A stretch of DNA of 53,294 nt from Caldatribacterium sp964426875 (GTDB lineage: Bacteria > Atribacterota > Atribacteria > Atribacterales > Caldatribacteriaceae). The notes beneath the pieces were generated by a model, which saw only the letters and a program-made list of their open reading frames with translations, was not told the DNA's origin and made no database searches. Where the stretch lies: NCBI GenBank assembly GCA_964426875.1, contig CAYRSB010000012.1, positions 1 through 53,294 on the forward strand, read 5' to 3'. Positions 49,795 through 53,294 of the stretch are shown here, in pieces (position 1 is the stretch's first letter; every line of letters starts with the position of its first letter). The position numbers and the translations under genes are program-made.

Positions 49795-51094
49795 GGTATC
49801 CTGTTACTGGGCCGGCTACAAAGCTCATCCAGATTCCTCGCTCGGCCAGGGAGGTAATCGAAAGAAGCCAGGCAACGGGAATACGTACAAGCCACAGGGT
49901 GAGCATGGTATTCACCATGGTCTGGAAGGTATCTCCTGCACCACGGAGGAATCCGTTGTAAGCAAACATGAGGGCAAAGGGGACGTAGGAGAGGCTGACA
50001 ATACGAAGGTATTCAATACCTATGTGGATGACTTCAGCATCGGTAGTAAAGATGCGGACGAGTCGTGGAGCAAAGGAAAAGACAAAGAGAGACACGGGAA
50101 GCGCAAAGGATGCTGCTACGATCGCCCCCCAGCGAGCTACTTCCCGAGCACGGGCAAAATTCTGAGCTCCTATGTTCTGTGCGGTCAGAGAGGAGATGGC
50201 GATGCTGAAGCTCATGGCCGGAAGGAAGGAAAACTGGTCCACCCGGGTGCCAGCTCCAAAGGCTGCTACCACCGTCTTTCCGAACCCATTGACGATGGCA
50301 GTCATGGTAAGGTGCCCTAAGGAGACGATGGTTTGCTGTACTCCTACAGGGAGCCCCAGCTTAAAAAGCATTTGGGTGAAGGCAAAAGAGGGGTAGAGGT
50401 ACCGTCTTGTCGGTATGAAGAGGCCTGTTCTACGAAGGATTGTCATACCAAGGATGGCCGAGAAACCCTGGCTCACTGTTGTGGCTATAGCTGCTCCAGC
50501 CACACCGAGGCGGGGAAAGGGAGGAATGCCAAGAATGAGGAGAGGATCAAGGACGATATTCAAAAGGGTAGCGTACACGAGGAGTAATAACGGCGTTTTG
50601 GAGTCTCCTACTCCACGAAGGATGCTACCTATGTTGTTGTAGAGGAACATGAAAGGAAGGCCCAAAAGAAAGAAAAAGAGGTAGGAGCCAGAAGGTTCAA
50701 GGATTTCGGAGGGAGTGCGAATGAGCTCAAGGAGTACCCGGTATAAAAGGAGGCCCACAGCCGTTGCTCCTATTCCCAGAACGGCGAGAAGAATCGTCGA
50801 AGACGTGGAAGACCTTTTCATTTCTTCTTCTTTGCGCGCTCCAAAGTACTGGGCAACCATGATGCTTGCTGCCATGCTCAGGCCGGTGGTAAAGGCCACA
50901 AGGAGAAACACAATAGGGAAGCTCACCGAAACCGCCGCCAGAGCCTCCGGTCCTAAAAAGCGACCTACCCAGATGCTGTCCACAGTGTTGTAGAAGGTTT
51001 GGAGTAAATTTCCGATGAGCATAGGGACAGAAAAGACCACCAAGTGGCGTGGAATGTTTCCTTTTGTAAAATCGGTGATGCGTCCTTCTTTCAC
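49691..51094 (-). CDS. MATE-family multidrug/cation exporter
   Basis: 467 aa from GTG at 51094, selected because its AAAGGAG site lies between it and the promoter; ATG 51133 would be inside the -10 region. About 12 helices: IPRHLVVFSVPMLIGNLLQTFYNTVDSIWVGRFLG, NNIGSILRGVGDSKTP, LGVAGAAIATTVSQG and NGFLRGAGDTFQTM are standard MATE blocks. It probably exports organic cations or drugs using an ion gradient. The C-terminal coding end overlaps cobQ by 104 bases. Confidence 0.9.
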   Translation of the reverse strand: MKEGRITDFTKGNIPRHLVVFSVPMLIGNLLQTFYNTVDSIWVGRFLGPEALAAVSVSFPIVFLLVAFTTGLSMAASIMVAQYFGARKEEEMKRSSTSSTILLAVLGIGATAVGLLLYRVLLELIRTPSEILEPSGSYLFFFLLGLPFMFLYNNIGSILRGVGDSKTPLLLLVYATLLNIVLDPLLILGIPPFPRLGVAGAAIATTVSQGFSAILGMTILRRTGLFIPTRRYLYPSFAFTQMLFKLGLPVGVQQTIVSLGHLTMTAIVNGFGKTVVAAFGAGTRVDQFSFLPAMSFSIAISSLTAQNIGAQNFARAREVARWGAIVAASFALPVSLFVFSFAPRLVRIFTTDAEVIHIGIEYLRIVSLSYVPFALMFAYNGFLRGAGDTFQTMVNTMLTLWLVRIPVAWLLSITSLAERGIWMSFVAGPVTGYLIAYFYYLSGRWESKAIVRNEKLKDQESSQEAPC

Positions 51095-51122
51095 GGTTTT
51101 TGCTCCTTTGAGTTTCTGAGCA

Positions 51123-51151
51123 ATTATAGTCATCTGATGGGTCGAAATCAA
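51123..51151 (-). promoter_or_regulatory. Promoter of the MATE gene
   Basis: On the minus strand TTGATT (51151-51146), 17-base spacer, TATAAT (51128-51123). Transcription should start near 51116, 22 bases before the GTG start. It shows that the MATE gene is not simply the tail of the pst operon. Confidence 0.7.
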
Positions 51152-51168
51152 CTGCCAAAGAATGGCTG

Positions 51169-52059
51169 TCAAAAAGCCTGAGGAGGAATTCTCTTCTGAT
51201 AGAAGTTGCGCAAAGCAATGGAGAGAGCATTCAGGGAAAGGGTAATGGCAAGGAGGACGACTATCCCCGCCGCTGCATTGGCGTGGAAAGCCCGCTGTGG
51301 TCGGGAGACCCAATTGAAGATTTGAATGGGTAAGGTAGTGAAGGGGGAAAGGATACCACGGGGAAGGAAGGCCACATAGGTCAGGGCACCAATCATAATG
51401 AGGGGTGCTGCTTCCCCTATGGCTCGGGAAACGGCGAGAATCACCCCGGTGAGAATTCCGGGAAAGGCTACTGGGAGCACCTGATCTTTTATAACCTGCC
51501 AACGGGTGGCGCCTAAGGCAAAGGCTGCTTCCCACAGGGATGGGGGTACAGCCCGGATGCTCTCCCGAGTAGCAGTGACGACAATGGGGAGAACAAGGAG
51601 GGTTAAGGTTAGGGCACCGGTTATGAGGCTACGGCCAAGCTGAAGTGCGCGACCAAAAAGTTCGAGGCCGAGCATACCGTAGACGATAGAAGGAACCCCA
51701 CTCAGGGTAGTAATGCTCATCTCGGTGACTTTATTCATCCAGTTTTTTCGGGTGTATGCCTCAAGGTATACTGCTGCCCCTACTCCCAGAGGAACAGCAA
51801 AAAGAACGGTAAGAATGGTGACGTAGATACTTCCCACCATAGCGGGGAGAATTCCTGCTTTTTCAGGGTGTCGGGAAGGAAAACTGGTAAGGAAAGCGAG
51901 GTTCAGGCGGGGAATGCCGTCGATAAAGGCGTCAATGATGAGGGTAAAGAGGACGACAAGAGAGAGGAAAAACACCAGGGAGGCACAAAAGAGAAAGATC
52001 TTTTCTTTTCGGCGTTTTTTTCGTAGGAAGGTGTCGGTTGCAAAACTTTTGGGTGTCAT
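51169..52059 (-). CDS. pstA: Phosphate ABC transporter permease PstA
   Basis: 296 aa from ATG 52059, overlapping the pstC stop (ATGA). About six helices with PAMVGSIYVTILTVLFAVPLGVGAAVYLEAY, SGVPSIVYGMLGL and the coupling segment WEAAFALGATRWQVIKDQVLP. With PstC it forms the phosphate pore. The usual next gene, pstB (ATPase), is not present downstream. Confidence 0.93.
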   Translation of the reverse strand: MTPKSFATDTFLRKKRRKEKIFLFCASLVFFLSLVVLFTLIIDAFIDGIPRLNLAFLTSFPSRHPEKAGILPAMVGSIYVTILTVLFAVPLGVGAAVYLEAYTRKNWMNKVTEMSITTLSGVPSIVYGMLGLELFGRALQLGRSLITGALTLTLLVLPIVVTATRESIRAVPPSLWEAAFALGATRWQVIKDQVLPVAFPGILTGVILAVSRAIGEAAPLIMIGALTYVAFLPRGILSPFTTLPIQIFNWVSRPQRAFHANAAAGIVVLLAITLSLNALSIALRNFYQKRIPPQAF

Positions 52060-52958
52060 TGGTATGCCTCCCGGAATCTTTGGCGGAGTTTATGGGCCGC
52101 GAGGTTGAGAAGAAAAGCGAGTAAAAAGAGCATGGTACCAACGGCAAAGATGGTTTGGTATTCAAGGGTTCCGGCAGGAACATCACCGAGGCTCACTTGG
52201 GCTATGAAGGCGGTCATGGTCATGATGGGTACAAGAGGATTGAGGGTGAGCTGGGGCATCTGTCCGGCAGCAATAGCTACAAGCATCGTTTCCCCAATGG
52301 CTCGGGAAAGCGCCAAGACCAAGGAAGCGGCTACTCCCGAGAAGGCAGCTGGGAAGACAATTTTTGTCGATACCTCGAATTTTGTGGAGCCCAGTGCATA
52401 TCCTGCTTCGCGGAGACTATGAGGAACGGCGTGCATAGCATCTTCGCTTAATGAGATCACTATAGGGAGGATCATGGTGCCCATGACGATTCCAGGAGAG
52501 AGGGCGTTGAAACCGGAAAGGGTAGGAATGATTTTTTTGAGGAGTGGGGTGACGAAAAGGAGGGCGAAGTATCCGTATACTACGGTGGGAACACCGGCCA
52601 GAATCTCAAGGATCGGTTTGAAGATGCGTCGAACCTTTGATGAGGCATACTCACTCAGGAATATGGCCACAAGGATTCCCGAAGGTGCTGCAACGAGAAT
52701 CGCAATGCCTGTGGTGAGGAGGGTGCCGCAGAGAAGTGGTAGGATTCCGAAGCGTTTCTCGTAAAAGAGGGGGGTCCACTGAGTATCGGTGAGAAAAGAG
52801 AAAATACTCACGTGGCGGAAAAATTGGACCGATTCGAAGACGAACATGGTGATGATACCAAGGGTAGTGAAAACTGCCACAAGGCTAAAGATGAAGAATA
52901 TTCCCCGAACCCAACGTTCTGCCGTTTTTGCTCTTTTGAGAGAGTGGTTGACCCTCAT
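52056..52958 (-). CDS. pstC: Phosphate ABC transporter permease PstC
   Basis: 300 aa from ATG 52958. About six helices; LLCGTLLTTGIAILVAAPSGILVAIFLSEYA, LAGVPTVVYGYFAL and LREAGYALGSTKFEVSTKIVFPAAFSG are PstC-type, with SRAIGETMLVAIAAGQ. It partners PstA. A long hairpin separates it from pstS. Confidence 0.93.
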   Translation of the reverse strand: MRVNHSLKRAKTAERWVRGIFFIFSLVAVFTTLGIITMFVFESVQFFRHVSIFSFLTDTQWTPLFYEKRFGILPLLCGTLLTTGIAILVAAPSGILVAIFLSEYASSKVRRIFKPILEILAGVPTVVYGYFALLFVTPLLKKIIPTLSGFNALSPGIVMGTMILPIVISLSEDAMHAVPHSLREAGYALGSTKFEVSTKIVFPAAFSGVAASLVLALSRAIGETMLVAIAAGQMPQLTLNPLVPIMTMTAFIAQVSLGDVPAGTLEYQTIFAVGTMLFLLAFLLNLAAHKLRQRFREAYQ

Positions 52959-52975
52959 GGCTGCTTTACACTCCT

Positions 52976-53008
52976 CAGGGAAGTTGCCTCAAAGAGGCAA
53001 CTTCCCTG
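52976..53008 (-). terminator. Strong hairpin between pstS and pstC
   Basis: CAGGGAAGTTGCCTC (52976-52990) and GAGGCAACTTCCCTG (52994-53008) pair perfectly for 15 bases with a 3-base loop. No T-run follows on the minus strand, so it more likely protects pstS mRNA or partly attenuates read-through than fully terminates. It parallels the hairpin after the other binding-protein gene at 19781. Confidence 0.75.
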
Positions 53009-53020
53009 CGCCTGTTTCAC

Positions 53021-53294
53021 TTACTGGGCTTCCTCAAGACTGAGGAGTTTTTCGATGGATACCCCTACTATAGCTCCCCGTTCTCCAAAAAGAGATCCAG
53101 TGATTCTCTTTTGGAATCGCTCCAAAGCAAGCTGGTAGGCCTTCTCGGGAAGAGGTACATATCCCACTTCCTGGACGATTTGGGAGACGTTTTCAAGGTA
53201 GAAGGTAACGAATTTCTCTACTTCTTCTTTTTCTGCACTTTTGCGATTGACGTAAATAAAGAGTGGTCGGCTCAGGGGTTGATAGAGTCCCTGA
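53021..53294 (-). CDS. pstS: Phosphate-binding protein PstS (C-terminal part only)
   Basis: The frame enters from the right edge and stops at 53023-53021. The visible 90 residues include GLYQPLSRPLFIYVNRKSAE, then a helical region ending SIEKLLSLEEAQ. YPLSRPLFIYV-type sequence is the hallmark of the C-terminal half of PstS. It is the extracytoplasmic phosphate receptor. Order pstS-pstC-pstA on the minus strand is standard. Confidence 0.88.
   Translation of the reverse strand, partial: QGLYQPLSRPLFIYVNRKSAEKEEVEKFVTFYLENVSQIVQEVGYVPLPEKAYQLALERFQKRITGSLFGERGAIVGVSIEKLLSLEEAQ

Noticed and set aside
51095..51535. In-frame N-terminal extension of the MATE protein by about 147 codons
   Set aside because: The region is antisense-frame to pstA, is low in membrane-protein character, and contains the MATE promoter; a ribosome site supports GTG 51094 instead.
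1..53294. tRNA or rRNA genes
   Set aside because: The few non-coding stretches were read for T-arm-like and acceptor pairing; none was found. An RNA search tool was not available.

Overview
The window is 53.3 kb of compact bacterial chromosome. Proteins are rich in Glu, Lys, Arg and Val, genes often overlap by 1-20 bases, and there is iron(II) uptake (FeoAB with a Fur protein) and no respiratory-oxygen machinery. This suggests a thermophilic anaerobe. My best guess is an Atribacterota (OP9/Caldatribacterium-like) or similar deep-branching lineage, but that is an impression from protein style, not a demonstrated assignment. No rRNA, tRNA, CRISPR array or prophage was seen.

Layout. 1-1374: tail of a Gfo/Idh/MocA-type oxidoreductase coupled to a degenerate NtrC-type regulator. 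1388-3858: groES-groEL behind a perfect inverted repeat, then an FmdB-type zinc ribbon. 3862-5390: a membrane-anchored zinc-ribbon protein and a P1-family (DmpA-type) peptidase. 5383-10777: one tightly overlapping operon with its own promoter and folded leader: ECF S component, coaX (CTG or ATT start), bactofilin, an unassigned Rossmann-like protein, a class III aminotransferase, an SRPBCC protein and an acyl-ACP-reductase-like dehydrogenase. 10977-13666: a fur-feoA-feoB operon with an operator over the -10 box. 13667-14280: a gene-poor stretch with an IS21-like terminal remnant. 14281-18536: isoaspartyl peptidase, then a signalling operon (113-aa protein, two-domain KaiC ATPase, PocR-GAF-GGDEF cyclase). 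18547-25297: branched-chain-amino-acid-type ABC transporter with a creatininase-family amidohydrolase and AsnRS. 25327-25611: cold-shock gene. 25656-32296: glucan phosphorylase, dUTPase, a spermidine-synthase-like membrane protein, an exported-looking PCMT, a YkuK-type RNase H-like protein and a DUF4380 protein. 32492-37488: three sugar kinases (xylB and two PfkB) behind a bistable leader, then hpf and small unknowns. 37526-49794: HD-GYP phosphodiesterase, DUF5317, galU, beta-CASP nuclease, uridine kinase/uridine phosphorylase pair, hslO, UvrD-type helicase, MFS transporter, cobQ. 49691-53294: MATE exporter and the phosphate transporter pstS-pstC-pstA, without pstB.

Three genes (KaiC, the diguanylate cyclase, cobQ) carry four single-base losses, all in homopolymer runs; this could be real decay or a sequencing artefact. 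The most promising unexplained items are the acyl-reductase/aminotransferase/SRPBCC cluster at 7063-10777 and two folded leader RNAs, upstream of the pantothenate-type ECF gene and of xylB.
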